Shown: piece by piece, positions 48,495-61,739 of the stretch
Layout: every line of letters starts with the position of its first letter
How positions within the stretch are numbered: position 1 is the stretch's first letter
NCBI GenBank assembly: GCA_005784505.1
Contig: VCAZ01000001.1
Location: 11,282,597-11,346,596, forward strand
DNA from: Bagarius yarrelli
Lineage: Eukaryota; Chordata; Actinopteri; Siluriformes; Sisoridae
DNA: 64,000 bases
Direction of reading: 5' to 3'
Made by a program: the position numbers and the translations under genes
The notes under the pieces: generated by a model
The model's input: only the letters and a program-made list of their open reading frames with translations
What the model was told of the DNA's origin: nothing
Databases searched by the model: none

Positions 48495-49990
48495 TGCGCT
48501 GAACATGCTTTGTAGCATCATCTCCCATCTGGTTTAAGCCTGTCTTTCTACAGGTTTACAGGTTTATCCTAGTGCCACAGTATTAATGTATTTTGTTATT
48601 ACTATGCCAATACCATCATACCACAGTAACCTTGGATACAAAGATCAATGACCATTTGTAGCAAATTAAGTATAAGTAAGAACAGAAATGTTCCAATAAA
48701 CAGTTCCTACCAGTAAAAGAGTTTTTAGATGAGTTAAATTACTTGCATACCTTATAGCCCACTCAGTTTATAAGTAGTTTTAAAAAGAAAAAACAAAACT
48801 GGTTTGCTTGGTTATAATGGAATGAAAAAGATGATTCTGATTATATTGCACACACATCTGAAACTATAACAAAGTATTTTGGGGACAATGTATCATTACT
48901 GCTAGCTTAAATACTGTAAAAGTTAATGTTAAAATCAGCTGTTAAAGAAGGCAATAAATGTAACATAAATCAGTGAATTTGTGTTGAATGGGAGTTTTAC
49001 ACCAGTAATTAATTTATCAAGGTAATCATCTAAATGATTCAGCCATTTATATCAATTCAGAGATTAGGGCCGTAATACTAATGTTGTCCACTAGAAGGAG
49101 CCACAAAAACAATGAAAGGCATGACTTACATCACATCCAGCTAAGTGGGAACGAGACTTTTGAGAACGGTCCAATCACATGAGGCCAAAAATATAAAAAC
49201 AATAATAATTTTCTAAAAATAAAAGCGCAAGGGTTAGGAGCACAGAGTGCTGCTCACCAAGGACAATTTGAAACAAGTATACAAGTCAAAAATACATATG
49301 AATATTCATATTTATAGAAATATATAAATATTCATATATAATATATACATGATAACTAACAGTAAAATATTATTATATTATGTTATAATGCTTTTATTTT
49401 TATTAATTAATGAGCGATACATATTTAACTCATTGTTAACATGGTAAATAGATTTCTTCTATGACTAACTTATAGGGGTGGTGCCTCAGTGCCCCCTATT
49501 GCCAGCCACCACTGCACAGCACATTCATAGCAAAGAAACATGAAAGCCATAGCACATTCACCTGTTGTCCTGTCAGAGAATGCAGTATGGTGAGGTTTCC
49601 ATTGTTGGAAAGAGTAAAGATGATTACTTTGCCTGTGTGGTTATACCGAGGAGCTCCTGCCACATATAGCTGACCATAATGAGCTGAAACGATTGATGAC
49701 ACCACGTAACCTAGTCATATAAACACACAAAACACTTAAAACTGCTTCAGGCTCTTCAATAACGCTGTCACACAATGAATTATGATTTTTACTACTGTAA
49801 ATTTACAAAAGCTGCTGCTGCTGATGCTTTGGATGATAGTGATGTGGATGTGATCTGATAGTATAAAAGTATAAAGGAATAGAAATAAGTCTCATAATTT
49901 TTTTAATTATTTACACATCCGGTAATATTGCGGTATTTTGATGTTTGTTTTTTATTATGTTTCTAGAATTAATTTTATATATATATATAT

Positions 49991-50024
<34 letters not shown>

Positions 50025-53000
50025 TATTACCAAAAATAAATTTGAATTGAATTTTGACATATATTATTAAGTGACTCAAGGTGTTTTCCTTAATTCATTT
50101 CAGTTGTTGGCTTTTAAAATCAATGCATTTCCCCAAAATACAGTAATAGTTCAAAACTATAGTTTTAAACTGGATTTCAAAGAAAATGCAGTTAAATTAG
50201 GAATTTTTAGTTGTCCTTATCTGTGACTAAAGCTGTCACAAATATTAAATAATGATTGCAATTATTTGTGCTAACCGCAATCGTTGAATCCAATCACAAT
50301 TATTACACACTTCTGTTAGCCACAGGGGGAGCTGTAGTACTTGCAGCACCCTACTTTCAACCAGAGTGTGTTGATGCCCCAGGAGCAGTCCAGTTAACGC
50401 TCCATCACCAGCTCAACTTATGTTAACGACCTATAATGGATTTCCATAAATACTATTTATCTATAAAAAATATTTACAGTAGTGCGATAATAAGGCACAA
50501 ATTGGAGCGATTATAAAATGCTTTGAGTTGCTTTTTTGAATGCCTTATTGTTTTTCACAAACAATTATTTGTCAAAGCCTTAAAACAAACAATTAATCAT
50601 TGAAGCTCCAAGCATATAATAATACTTCATCATAATCGCAATTATTTCATTTACAATTAATCATCACCCAAATTTGATAATAGTGACAGCCCTACACGAG
50701 ACATGTACAAAGTTTTTGTCTCTCACCCAAATAGGCTCCATGGTTCTTTAACTCCTCCGGAAATTCTTTGAGGTATGAAGACTTGGGAGGGATTACATTG
50801 CCATTCTGTGTTCGTTTAAGGACAGCACCATTCCATTCGTAAGCTCCTACGGCACCTACTAGAACACCATCCTATGAACACATAACTCCAGGTCATTTAT
50901 TTAAGCATTTGATTTAATAAACATATTTCCTTTAAATTATTTTGCTGCATAAATTGCAGACCTTTGTCCTTAAAACACACCTTAAACTTAAATAAATCCT
51001 TGTTGGCGTGGGTCTGTATACAATTTTTTGGTCGATATGCAAAAGTTTAATGTAAACTAAAAGCTTAAATATAGACAATTTTTAAAGTGACATAAAAGGT
51101 GCAGAACTAAGGCTGAGACTGGACGGTAATCACTCATTTCGACAGCATCTGCGGTGTCTGTTCTCGCTTACATAACCTATTTGTAATGGCAAAAGCTCTT
51201 GCCTCATATAAACATAACAGATTCCCATGAAAATGAAAATAGTTTAAAGTAATATATACTTCTTTCGGTATGTGTGAATATAATGGTTTTTACAGCTATC
51301 TTACTGGTGTACTGCACACAAGAGAAGTTATGAAGTTTCATCTGATGAAAATAAATAAACTAATATTTAACCTCTGTACTGTTTATTTAAATGTTGTACC
51401 AGGCAGAAATGCATGCATGCATGCAGGACACCCACATACACTGGGATCTGGTCGTTCTAAATCTATGGAGAAATCTGTAAGTGTGCCTTCATGAATTCAA
51501 ACCCAGCCAACACATTCTATCATTTTTGTGTGTGTGTCAGAAAACCAGCACCGCATTAAGCTTAGTAACCCAGACATATTAAGATTAAGATTTTTTTTGA
51601 TTCTAGATAAAAAATCCACAGGTGAATTAAAAATCTCCTGTGCTAGACATTAGGGTCAGCTCTACAGCTGCCAAGAAATAAAGAGAATTGTGAAAAGGCT
51701 TCCAACTCACACGCAAGCCAGCTATTCTTTCACAGAACGTCGACGTGGACTGTTTGACTGACTGCCACAGCACATTTGCACAGAAAACTCCCTCAGTGAT
51801 ATCAGTTCTACACTATGGGCTGCTCTTAGTATTTTTTATGGTTTTATGGTGCTTTTTTGATTAATAGACATATATTTGGGCCTGGAATACAACTTAAAAA
51901 TGTTTATATGGATTGTTAAAATATTAACAGCATGGTATATTTTTTATAAGCAAAACAGATTCCAAATAGAATAGAATGTAATAGCAAAGACAAAAAATAT
52001 AGTGTATAGTCAGTCATAAAAACAACCTTAATCAATCACTACTTGGTCTCTGCAATACCTAAAAACTAAAGGAATATTCCTGTTCATTGATCTACTAGGT
52101 CTTCTAACTATTTCTCACACCTTTACACAGGAGTAAAATATGTGTAGCCTAAGAAACTAAAAAAACTATATGTAAAGTTTAAAAAAACTTCAGATACGTG
52201 TAGATACGCAAATGTGATCAGTTCGTGTCTCACAGACAGAAGTGTCTGGCACTTGAAAGTTAACAGCAGAGTGTTTTAATATTCCATGTCTGTGCCATGG
52301 AGCCAAGCTACTAACCCAAAGACTCAAATTTGTTTTTCCCTCACTGCTATTTTTGTAGCAAGTTTCAATAAAATACTTAGTTCTAATAAAATATATAAAG
52401 GGCATTGTTACTTAACACTTCATAGGTCACTATAAAACGAAACCTTCCCGCTAGATTTACATATGTTATTACACATAGAAAATCTGACGACACGTGAGTG
52501 CGGGTTTGTTGTCTTATTAGGTCTGACCTCAACAAAACCATATGTGGACTGATTTTTCCTTTAAAAGTCAAAGAGAGGAAAGAAATCTTTCCACTACATT
52601 TTCCTCACTCTCAAAATGTCTCTGTTCAGAGTAGCACTAGGAATCCAACAATGTGAGGTATGACTTTGTGGTATTTTTTCTTATGTTATTTTTCCCAAGA
52701 AAGTACTTTGGACTGGAGTGAAGAGAGTCTTACCTGCTATAAAGTAAATCAGGAGAAAAAAAGATTCATTTTTTACTGCATGAAGCCCTCTATCATATCC
52801 AACATACTAAATGGTTACAAATTTAAATGACTTGTTTTTCTGAAAAAGATTCATATTTCTTTGAAAAAAATCGTAAAATAAATCAAATTTTGTCATAACA
52901 GATAAAGGAATTTGAATTAATGCATTTCAGATGCCCCTAAAACATTTTAGAAAGATTATTTACACAGGTGGTGTCTTCATGCTTAGAAAAGGTTTATTTT

Positions 53001-56000
53001 CTATCTATTAAGATCTTCACAACTTTTTCTAATCTTTATTAGTAACACAAACTTTCTTTGGAGCCACGTTTGTATATAGTATAAAAGAAATCGCTAAATT
53101 GTTCAGAGGGATTGACAACACAGATGCTCACTGGATGGAATGACAGTTTAACCTGACCCAGGCACGCATTGGAATTCATCAGCATTTCTTTCCTATTGTA
53201 GATTTTGCTTTTTATTTACATACACTGTGTCCCTCTATAAAACCGTTTAGAAATAGAATGTCAATACTATTGTCTAGGACAATTTAAAAAACTTATAAAT
53301 TTATTAAGTGTAAATGAATTTCTTGAATGCAGAATGAATAATCAAAACAATCAAGCTTACCTCTACAATGTGTGAGGAAAAACCTGCCTGGGACATCTGC
53401 AGTCCAAAGGTTGTTCCATTCTGACTTGTCCCTGTTGAGTCATTGTAGAATATTATGACATTAGGCATGTGATTAAATTTTGGAGGAATGATTAGAACAA
53501 AAGGCGTTCTAATCATTCTAAACCCTATACTACACTGGCCAAACAGTATAACAGTATACAGTATATAACCATTGACCAAAAATATTACCCTCCAGGCTGA
53601 AGATCTTTTCTCCCAAGGCATCCACAATGTCCTTTAGAGCAGATTCGTCTGTCACACTAAAGAAATGTTCCTCTGGGTCAGTGGCAATGAACTTAATCTC
53701 TCTCAAGAATGCTTCGGGGTTGATCCCACGTCGATTGTAGTAGCCAAGAACCTGAGGACACCATCATGAAACTTGATCTTCATCCTTAGCCTCAGGAATA
53801 TACCATTATATATATCAAGATGGTATTTCCTGATGCTATACCAAATATATATATATATATATATCAAATTAAATAGGTTTGACTTCACAGTACATTTAGT
53901 TCTGCAAGATTACCTCTATGCAGTAGGTGTGATTATACTAGTAAGAGAGTATCAATATAATTTTTAATCATTAACCATTAAAGGCAAAAAATTTGGTACA
54001 TAAATACTGACGTATGTATAAAAGAGACTGTTTCAGGAAAAGTATATATATTCTGTGATGTAAGTACAGAAACATAAAGTACATAAGGGTGGTGATTATG
54101 TGAAGCTTGATATAGTTCAAAGAACTTACTGCAGAAGGCCAAGACAGTATAATAAGATCTTAGGAAGACTTTTGGATGCAAGATTTTGTAATTATGTATA
54201 AGCTAGTGTAGGCTAGCGTAACAAATTTTATTAACTCATCAGCTACTGTCATCTCTTTAACTCAAATAACTTGCTTTTCTACCAAATCAGAGAAATGCCT
54301 TACTCAATAAGAAAAATAAACTCCTATATTTACATTACTTACTGATGATATTCGCTTGCAGTTTTGCATTTTCTTTGTCTTTTCTGATTGACTGCCTGTT
54401 AACACAGACTTTCACAGATTATGTATGAGGGGGGCTGTTGTATGACATACATATTCTCCGCTGTAAACAAGTGAGAGAGTTGTTGTTTTATCTATATTTT
54501 ATTCAGATCGGTCATTTGACGCGGTTCAAATGTAAGATGAAAACACATTTTCTGAGGCTCATCTCTGGAAAGCATATTGTTGAAATAGTGTTCAAACTTA
54601 GGAGCGACATAGAAAACATCATAAATTGGGCATAGAGAACACGAGTCCCTTGCTTGAATAATCCAGTCTTTTCTCCAAAATGCAAGGGCAAGGTGTCTGT
54701 TCCTGGAAGAACCCTAAATCATACCGGAGCACTGTAAAGCCAAATGTCCATTACTTGAATCAGGAATACCACATGAATACCCATTTACTTGGTCTTCCAC
54801 TACTTTAACCTTATCCGATATAGAATTTCCCAGTTCTGGTTGACTGTGTAAGGCCCTGGAACTTCAAGCCATCTCTTTTTATGACTACTAAGTGTTTCAC
54901 TATTCCAAAGACTATAGCCAGTCAGAAAATCTCTCATGAGTTTACAGCGTTAGTTATTTCCAGAGCCAGACTGGTCCTGTAACACGTAACAAGTATTGGA
55001 GTACTTTATGAAGAATGTCTCTTCTTCATGTTATTGCCACCCCAAAGAACCCCATCATCCTCAGTCTAGCTCAGTCAGCTACTCACTTGTGACCTCATCA
55101 TTTTATGGACACATAAGGACAATTCAAAGTCGTCTCCTCACCGCCTTGACAAGTGGCTTCATACCATCTTCTCCCTGACACGATCATCCACGAAACCATA
55201 CCCTTCATAGTAGCAGTGGACGCCTCAGGTTGTGGACATTTATTATTCCCTCATTATTGGTTTTAGTTCCAATATAATAGGTTTATCTTGAAAATTTTGT
55301 TTGGTGTAAGCACTGTAACGACCCATCCCCGTCTTCACGCCCGCTTGAGAAGAACTAAATACTAACGACCTCTGGAACTGGTGTGGAAAACGTACTGGTG
55401 GGCAAGCTGCAAGCTTAACAACTTTGTTAATCAAATGAGTTGTGTGCTAAATCCACGAAGCAGCTTCCTGAGGGGCTGCTGGAACCTATGCTTATACTTC
55501 CAGTGCGTGTTGGGGTATCAGCCACCAATGTTTCCCAGGGCCAGAAATCCTTAGTCAGTACCGGCTGTGGACGACTGAATGCGGCGTAATATTCAAGTCT
55601 TGGTGAGTGCACGTTAGGCTACAACAAATTGAAATTCTTGACTTTCAAAGGAGGGGGTAGCAGTTACAGTAGTTGGTCGATTTGGCAGGAGGAAAAATGT
55701 GATAGGTAAGACCACCAGGGTCACCCCACACGACCAGCACCATGAACCCCGACAATGCCCTAGTGAAGGTGGTAATGTGAGGATGACATCACCACTATAA
55801 TTTGGCCACAGAAGGAGCCCTCTCCTGAATATTGACAGAGGCAAATCCAGCAGCTTTCAAAGCTTTTCATTTAGCAGCTTTGAAAGCTAACTCAAACAGT
55901 ACGTGTTCACAAGGTTTTGCCAGCCATGCCCACATACTGAGCGTTATTTAATGTTTGCTATTGTGTTTATAATACATAAAAACACTTCTTGAGGAATAAA

Positions 56001-59000
56001 TGTTCAGTAGCAAAACCTACAGCGATTCCATACAATGTGATGTTGTCTTTCTCACTTTCCTCAACAGCTTTTTTCAAGTCTGGACTATCATGGGATTCTC
56101 CATCAGTTATCACAATCATCACTTTCCTGGCATCTGGACGCCCTCCACGTTTAAAAGCTTGGGACCTACAGGTCGAATAATAATATTAACAACTGCTGAA
56201 TAATAACAAACACATCACATAGAAATTGTAGATAAGTACAATATTCCAATAAGAACTAAAGCAAAAAAAAGTTCAACTATTTGCTATACCTTGCAATCTT
56301 GATCCCAAGTGCTGTGCGAGTCTCTTCTCCTCCACGTTGCATAATATTCTGTGCTGCACTCACCACTTCATCCACTGTTTGAAAGTCATCCAAGTGGAAC
56401 TCATGAACCACTCTCTCTCCATACTGCACCAATCCAACCTGTGGATAGCAGGAAATTCCAGGCATAAAATTTCCAGACTCTTGTTTTTCAAGATAGAGGA
56501 TGTGGATCCCCAGGTTTCTGTCAAGTATAGCTAAGGTCCATGATTTGTAAAAATTTTGTTAAGGGGAAATCACAAATTACCATTAGCAGAGATTATATGT
56601 ATATTGGATTCATTTAAAATGTGTAATTTAAAAACAAGTATTTAATTAAATTTTATTTAGCGCATTTTAAACAGTAGACACTAAAAACAAAGCAGGAATA
56701 TGCAGATATGGATTTAAATCCTGAATGAGTATACCACATTCAACAGTGGAATGGAGAAAAGTTGTACAAGAGTAAAATCAAACAAAATGCAAGCCTCTGG
56801 ATTATGAGTCATTAATTTGGGCTATGACGTAAATTATATTTAAGTTTAAAAAGTTTTTGTGACTTTGAATGAATCCACTTGGCAGAAAAAAAAAGTCTCA
56901 TTTAGACACCTGAGCAGTTGAGGGTTAAGGGCCTTGCTTAACTGGCCCAGCAGCCTTTTGTGGTTTGGATCAAAATTTAATCTCAACCTTCCAATAATTA
57001 GTCCAACAGTTTAAATACTAAGATACCACTTCCACATTTAAATAATGATCTTAATATATTTATCTGTCTGTAGACAACTATTTAGTTGTCTGTAAAACAG
57101 TCACTTAATACTGTATAATCTACAAGCCTAAATTTGCATTAAAGTTTATTTTAAATAACAGTAGAAATTTCAACTATGTGCAGTGTAAGTAGCATGTAAA
57201 ACAAAAACTCAGCAGCCAAGTACAACAAAATAAACAATATTATGAATTATGTTACATGAATAATATATACCATTTAAATAATATATATTACAATTCCAAC
57301 AAAACTTTTATACAGCTACTAATATATGCTAAAATAACTAAAATACATACCTGTATCTGTCCTGGACCAATAGCAAACTTTTTAAGGACATTGATTAGAA
57401 AGTCCTGCACCTCAAACCAAGGGTATATCGAGTTTGATCCATCTAGTACTATAACTATATCCATATATGTTTCACATCCTGACAGAAACAAATGCACATT
57501 CAAATTATACATTTAAAGACTGCAAATGTTTATTTAGTTAAAAAAAAACACCAATACTTTCTACCAATACTATTATAATTGGCCATGCATCATTACAAAA
57601 CAATCTCTTACTTTGAAAAGCGGGTGCAATGCTGTGGGAAATATTAAAAGTGCTGTCGACACTGGAGCAGATTCCTGCACTGTATAAAGATGTACCACAT
57701 TCGTACGACCATAAGGGACCACAAGCCTAAAGTACAAAACATCTCATAACACACAGAATGTCCATTGTGCCACTCGGAAAGTTAGAAGTTCCAGATCTTA
57801 GAAGATTTAGAGCAGGTGCAAGTATACCGTAATGGTTTGCCAATGGTTTACAATGACGAGGTTAGAACAATCAGCAGTTTTTTACCATTTTCTGACCAGT
57901 TACAGAAGAGCAGGTCGAAGCAGAAGATATCTAATCCAATCCAAAAGTAAATGTGCACCAACAATACTACAAATTGCTTTAAGTACACATGGGATTTTAA
58001 AAAAAAGGAAAAGATACTTAATTATTTGTTTATTCGTTTGCTTGTTTACAATTACATTACTTTTTAATGAGTAACTGCCTGCACTACTGGTTGGATGGAT
58101 TGGTTAACAAACACACACCTTGCCAATTTTTATACCTACCTATTCCATTTCTGTGAACTTAACCTCATTTTTTATTTTTAAATAATAGAATAAATTATGA
58201 AAATATGATAAAATAATGAAAATTTTACCTACCACAAAGCTGTTATCCTTTGGGTTAGAGGTTAGGGACATTCCAAGCCTCATTTTATCCTTGCGTTCAA
58301 ATACATTTTTTACTGTTGTCCTTCCTTCATGAAAAAAAAAAACAGTTAATATATTTTTTTATTATTTTCTTATTTATTGTTAATTCCATTAGGAATCAAA
58401 AAAATACCTAAGTTGAGGCGGGAACATTTTGTCTTAGTCAAGCTATCCAGCGGGCACTTGTACACATCACCAGTCTCATTTTTACCAATTCTTTCAAATG
58501 GTGCTCCCACAAGAAGCCTATTACAGGACAGAGCAAAAGTCATATGCCATGGCAGATTTATTCACCTGTAGCCTAGCCTAAGATTCAGACTCTTTGTAGA
58601 AAAAATGTTATATGCAAATGTCATGCAAAAGTTTTATATTTATTTAACAATCCTGATTATAGGATTGTTAAATATTCATAAATATATATAATTATATATA
58701 CATAAAATGTATTTGATTTGCACACATTATTCTCCAGCATTTTGTATCACCAGGTTAAGACTTAAAAAACAGTAAGACAAAGAACTTATATATATATATA
58801 CACACACACAATTTTAAAAAGACATCAATCATCAGGGATTCATTTCTTGAAAACTGTTTTAAAACTTCTTTATCCCTGAATCACAGAAAAAAAAGGCACA
58901 AATTATAATACCATATGTGGTAATACAATGTGGACTACTTAACTACGAAGTTTGTACATACTACAAAATTCCAAAATCTGGTGTGCTGCTGTGGATTCAC

Positions 59001-61739
59001 TCACATTCCTAAAGCGTCACATGCCAGGAGGTTTGCTTTCTGCCACTGAGTTAAGTTAAACTATGATGGGACACACAGTGGGACTCTTGAGGAAAACAAA
59101 CCACAACACATACTTTCCAGAAGCTGCCAATGTTACATGAACTGAGCCGACAGGTTGCTAGACAAGTGCAAATACTTTCCACGTATTTACCTACGAACTT
59201 CAAAGGACAAACATTTTGTATTCCTAAAGGAATGCTAGTTAACAATCAGGGCTGAGAAACATCAAGCTTGAAAACAGGAAGTAGGTGGCCAGCTTAGAGT
59301 TAAGTTGAGTTACATTAATTGAGTTGGCCATTAAGTGTTTTCTGCTGGGGTTTTATGATGTGCATGTGGAGCTGACTCAAAGATAATAGTTTTAAATCTT
59401 AATCAGTGGCAACAAGGAACTGCAAAGCCTTTAACTATTTTATTTTTTAATGAACCACTGATATAAAAGAAATTTTACAAAAAGAATGCCTCACAAAGCT
59501 AGTGAATAAATACAACATAAACACATATACAATGTCCATAAATGTGCATGAATAAGCTTTGTTAATTAAGCAAATCCTTATGTTTTTGTGATGCAGCATT
59601 AAAACAAAGTAAACTTATTTATTTTCCGATTAAATGGAAAAAAAGTTCATTAAAAACAGCTTTTTGTTGCATGATTTGAAATAAATTTGTAAAGTCTCGT
59701 TTGAAATTAAAAATTTTAAAATATTTATGGTTCTGATCAAACGCCATGCAGACCTAATGAGAAGATAAAGAAGCATTCATTTACCCAAGCCTAATTTAAC
59801 AGATTTTCTAGTCTGGAATAAATATTTGTGTATACACAGCATATAAAATGTGTCTTGACTATTTTATTATTGTTTATTTCACCTAACTTGGACTCTATGA
59901 CTCATTTTATGGATGGAAATTGCTTTGAATGAAACCCGGCATCAATTGTGATTATTTGCGCAGAGGTCTCTGGCAAGACAGAGCTAGGAATCCTTGCCAG
60001 GAGACAGCACTGGGGACTAAATACACTTTGCATAAACTATATAAAGTGAGAAATAGATGACAGAAATGATTAGAGCTATGATGTTTTTTCTATCTAGAAA
60101 TTATGTGATATATGACATCTCCAGGAGCCTTTCTGTGTGGAGTTTGCATGTTCTCCCCGTGCTTGTGTGTGCTTGCTCTGGATTCTCTGGTTTCCTCCCA
60201 CAGTCCAAAAACATGTATGTTAGGTTGGTTGGTGTTTCTAAATTTCCCATAGGAGTGAGTGTAAGTGGCTCTGTGATGGACTGGCAATCTGTCCAGGGTG
60301 AACCCCTCCTGCCTTTTGCCCTTTCAGAGACGGCTGGATAGGCTTCAGCAGATTCCCGTGACCCCAGATTAGAGAATAAGCAGGTATCGAAGATGAATAA
60401 ATGAATGAATGAATGAATGAGTTAATTAATTAATGACACCTCCAGTCATTTTTAGCATGTTTGACGTTTTGAATTTTGTGCCATTAATATAAAAATCATC
60501 CATACCATTTTTGACCAAGTGCCTCATGTTGCTGTACTGTGTAGCCAAATTGTGTCTCCTTTGGTCCATGGATGATTTGTGCTTTCTTTATGTCAATACT
60601 GAAGCAGTTGCTATTTCCTTTAAAAAACAATAACAACATAAGATTACAATTACATTTCTCAAAATTTGTATCCATTAACAAACGGGATATAACATATTGT
60701 AGGGAGCCAGACATATTCAGTGACATGGTTATTATTAATTATTTTACTAAAAATATTCTGAACAGAACAGTAGCAGAAATAAACATGCTAACCTGCACCT
60801 TGTACTTTCTCATATATTAGTATTCAAACTTCTCTGAGTCAGTAGCATATGTTTTTAATTTTATAGTTTACATGAAAAGATCACTAAAATGAGAACAGGA
60901 AGATGTCTCTTCTTCTGCCAAAAAAAAGGCAAAAACCATATTACAATTATTATTTTGAGATGCTTTTTTTTGTTTTATGTTTTTGTTTTAACAGAAAACT
61001 GTAAAATCTGAAAATTGGTGGCCAGCTCGTCTCTGACAAAAAATAAAAAAAGGTAAACCGGTAATTCCATGAGGATAATTTCCCATCTGGTATCATGCTG
61101 TCTTTTTTTTACTCTCTCTTTTACCCTTTTCATTCCGATCTTTCTTAGTTTGCTTCATCTGCTCGAGGAGCATGTCTGTCCAAGTCTCCATGTGTCATCT
61201 TTTTGAAATGTTTAACCACATTTTAACTCTTATAAGGCACATGTCAAGTATGCTTTATAGTGTATTTGTCTCAAAAATGATGCAGGCAAGAGTCTCACAG
61301 TTAGCTATATGCTTCAGCAGTACACTTGCTCTATGTTAAGCATCCCACTGTGATCAAAGAGCAGCCAAAATCTGTACATTTAAATGGTTAGAACTTTTGT
61401 AAGTAAGTTTTCATTAAAAAAGGGAACTTTTTCCACATTTTTACTAACAAAGTAGTATACCACCTGCAGTGTTATAATTAGATAACATTATTGTCAACTA
61501 AGGCTATATAGTCACAATGACCATATAGTTTGACAGTCATATACAACACTTTCTACAAAATTAGCAGCAGCATGACTTACATGCACATTGTTTTGATAAA
61601 TCTCAATAATAACATTGCAAAAATACAATTACAGACACAAGCCAGGTCACACACACTGACATATTAACTTTGTCTTACCTGGAAGGAGGAAGCATATAGA
61701 AAATAATATGACAGGATAATACTCCATAAGTGCATCCAT
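38700..61739 (-). CDS. itga11: Integrin alpha 11 (collagen receptor), 29 exons traced, last exon not found
   Basis: Alpha-I-domain integrin that pairs with beta 1 at the plasma membrane and binds fibrillar collagen. Exons in order: 61679-61739, 60506-60617, 58408-58517, 58233-58324, 57612-57726, 57351-57478, 56290-56438, 56021-56165, 53589-53751, 53361-53431, 50727-50871, 49562-49710, 47236-47379, 46942-47145, 46731-46861, 46118-46284, 44569-44708, 43898-44008, 43729-43808, 43417-43621, 43139-43237, 42357-42433, 41728-41811, 41023-41113, 40780-40893, 40273-40356, 39902-40012, 39159-39254, 38700-38813. They sum to 3,492 nt (1,164 codons) with all phases consistent. Seen: signal peptide (1-20); I domain with MIDAS DGSNS (176-180), Thr near 246-248 and TDGES (276-280); FG-GAP calcium loops at 493-501, 557-565 and 619-627; transmembrane helix at 1141-1163. 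Human ITGA11 alignments such as GYTVQQH, MDIVIVLDGSNSIYPW and PIWIIIGSTLGGL, together with FEM1B adjacency, separate it from ITGA10. The GFFKR-type tail is missing from my model. Confidence 0.95.
42065..42300. mobile_element. Fragment of Tc1/mariner-like repeat in itga11 intron 22
   Basis: Strings such as 'ccacacctctggaaatgagt', 'tctcattcagctacaaa' and 'ggggttgaggtcaggcc' match the middle of the same repeat family as 37030-37620. Its ends are lost. Confidence 0.5.
42767..42945 (+). mobile_element. Best-preserved tRNA-derived SINE, in itga11 intron 21
   Basis: A full copy from 'gggggaagtggtagcgcag' (A-box region) through 'ggctcgactcccagc' (B box) and 'ccccctagcaacgcccccaa' to the tail 'agtcgctctggataagggc', 'atctgccaaatgctgtaaat'. 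It is the cleanest reference copy in the window and lies antisense to itga11. Confidence 0.9.
46375..46640. repeat. Dispersed fish repeat in itga11 intron 15
   Basis: 'caatttaatttagttttatt' plus 'tgtatagcacttttacca', 'ttgtcacaaagta' and 'tttacagaaata' form a start widely repeated in ray-finned fish genomes. The 3' boundary is unclear. I know the pattern but not a secure family name. Confidence 0.45.
47455..48400. mobile_element. Tc1/mariner-like miniature element split by a piggyBac-like insertion
   Basis: The left part, 47455-47666, carries 'actttgtggacacctgacca' and 'gaggtcagggctcc'. The right part resumes at 48270 with 'cacgggggcattgtcat'. In intact relatives the two strings are close together, so the 599 bases between them are a later insertion. 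Confidence 0.6.
47671..48265. mobile_element. piggyBac-like miniature element with TTAA target duplication
   Basis: A 595-bp element with perfect 13-bp inverted ends CCCTTTCATGCAT, flanked on both sides by TTAA (47667-47670 and 48266-48269), the hallmark of piggyBac insertion. A subterminal 'agtggtcactacagtggaca' near the left is partly mirrored by 'tagtgtccacttgagcggac' near 48113. No transposase frame is present, so it is non-autonomous. It lies in itga11 intron 12. Confidence 0.85.
48452..48491. repeat. (CA)n microsatellite in itga11 intron 12
   Basis: Uninterrupted CA dinucleotides for about 40 bases. Confidence 0.95.
49975..50022. repeat. (TA)n microsatellite in itga11 intron 11
   Basis: Alternating TA with one AG interruption near 49992, about 48 bases long. 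Confidence 0.95.
50228..50694. mobile_element. Second hAT-like miniature element, itga11 intron 11
   Basis: The left end TAAAGCTGTCACAAATATTA and the inverted right end TAGGGCTGTCACTATTATCA match at most positions. Both interiors contain 'gcaattattt'-type strings. A convincing 8-bp duplication is not visible, so the exact limits are approximate. Confidence 0.5.
54640..55870 (+). mobile_element. Decayed Ty3/gypsy-like retroelement relic in itga11 intron 8
   Basis: This block is less AT-rich than its surroundings. Around 55172-55230 the plus strand reads PFIVAVDASGCG, resembling the start of a Ty3/gypsy RNase H domain (VDAS motif). Near 55460-55510 a GLLEP-containing stretch resembles the segment before integrase. 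A G-rich 'aggagggggtag' near 55648 resembles what often follows the pol frame. The order fits a heavily deleted pol region. No LTRs were delimited; stops and shifts are many. Confidence 0.4.
56895..57035 (-). mobile_element. tRNA-derived SINE, partial, itga11 intron 6
   Basis: On the minus strand the family order is kept: 'ggaagtggtatc', 'ttggactaattattggaagg', an altered B box, and 'gttaagcaaggcccttaacc' plus 'ctcaactgctcagg'. The 3' tail is missing. Confidence 0.7.
60115..60422 (+). mobile_element. L2/CR1-like non-LTR element 3' end in itga11 intron 2
   Basis: 'gtggagtttgcatgttctcc', 'ggtttcctcccacagtcca', 'gtgatggactggcaatctgt', 'ccagggtgaac' and 'ggctggataggcttcagcag' are the well-known 3' region of fish L2-like LINEs. 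It ends in repeated ATGA/GAATG units at about 60390-60422. No reverse transcriptase remains. Confidence 0.75.

Noticed and set aside
49088..49100. CTCF-like CCACTAGAAGGAG in itga11 intron 12
   Set aside because: It departs from the consensus at key GGC positions.
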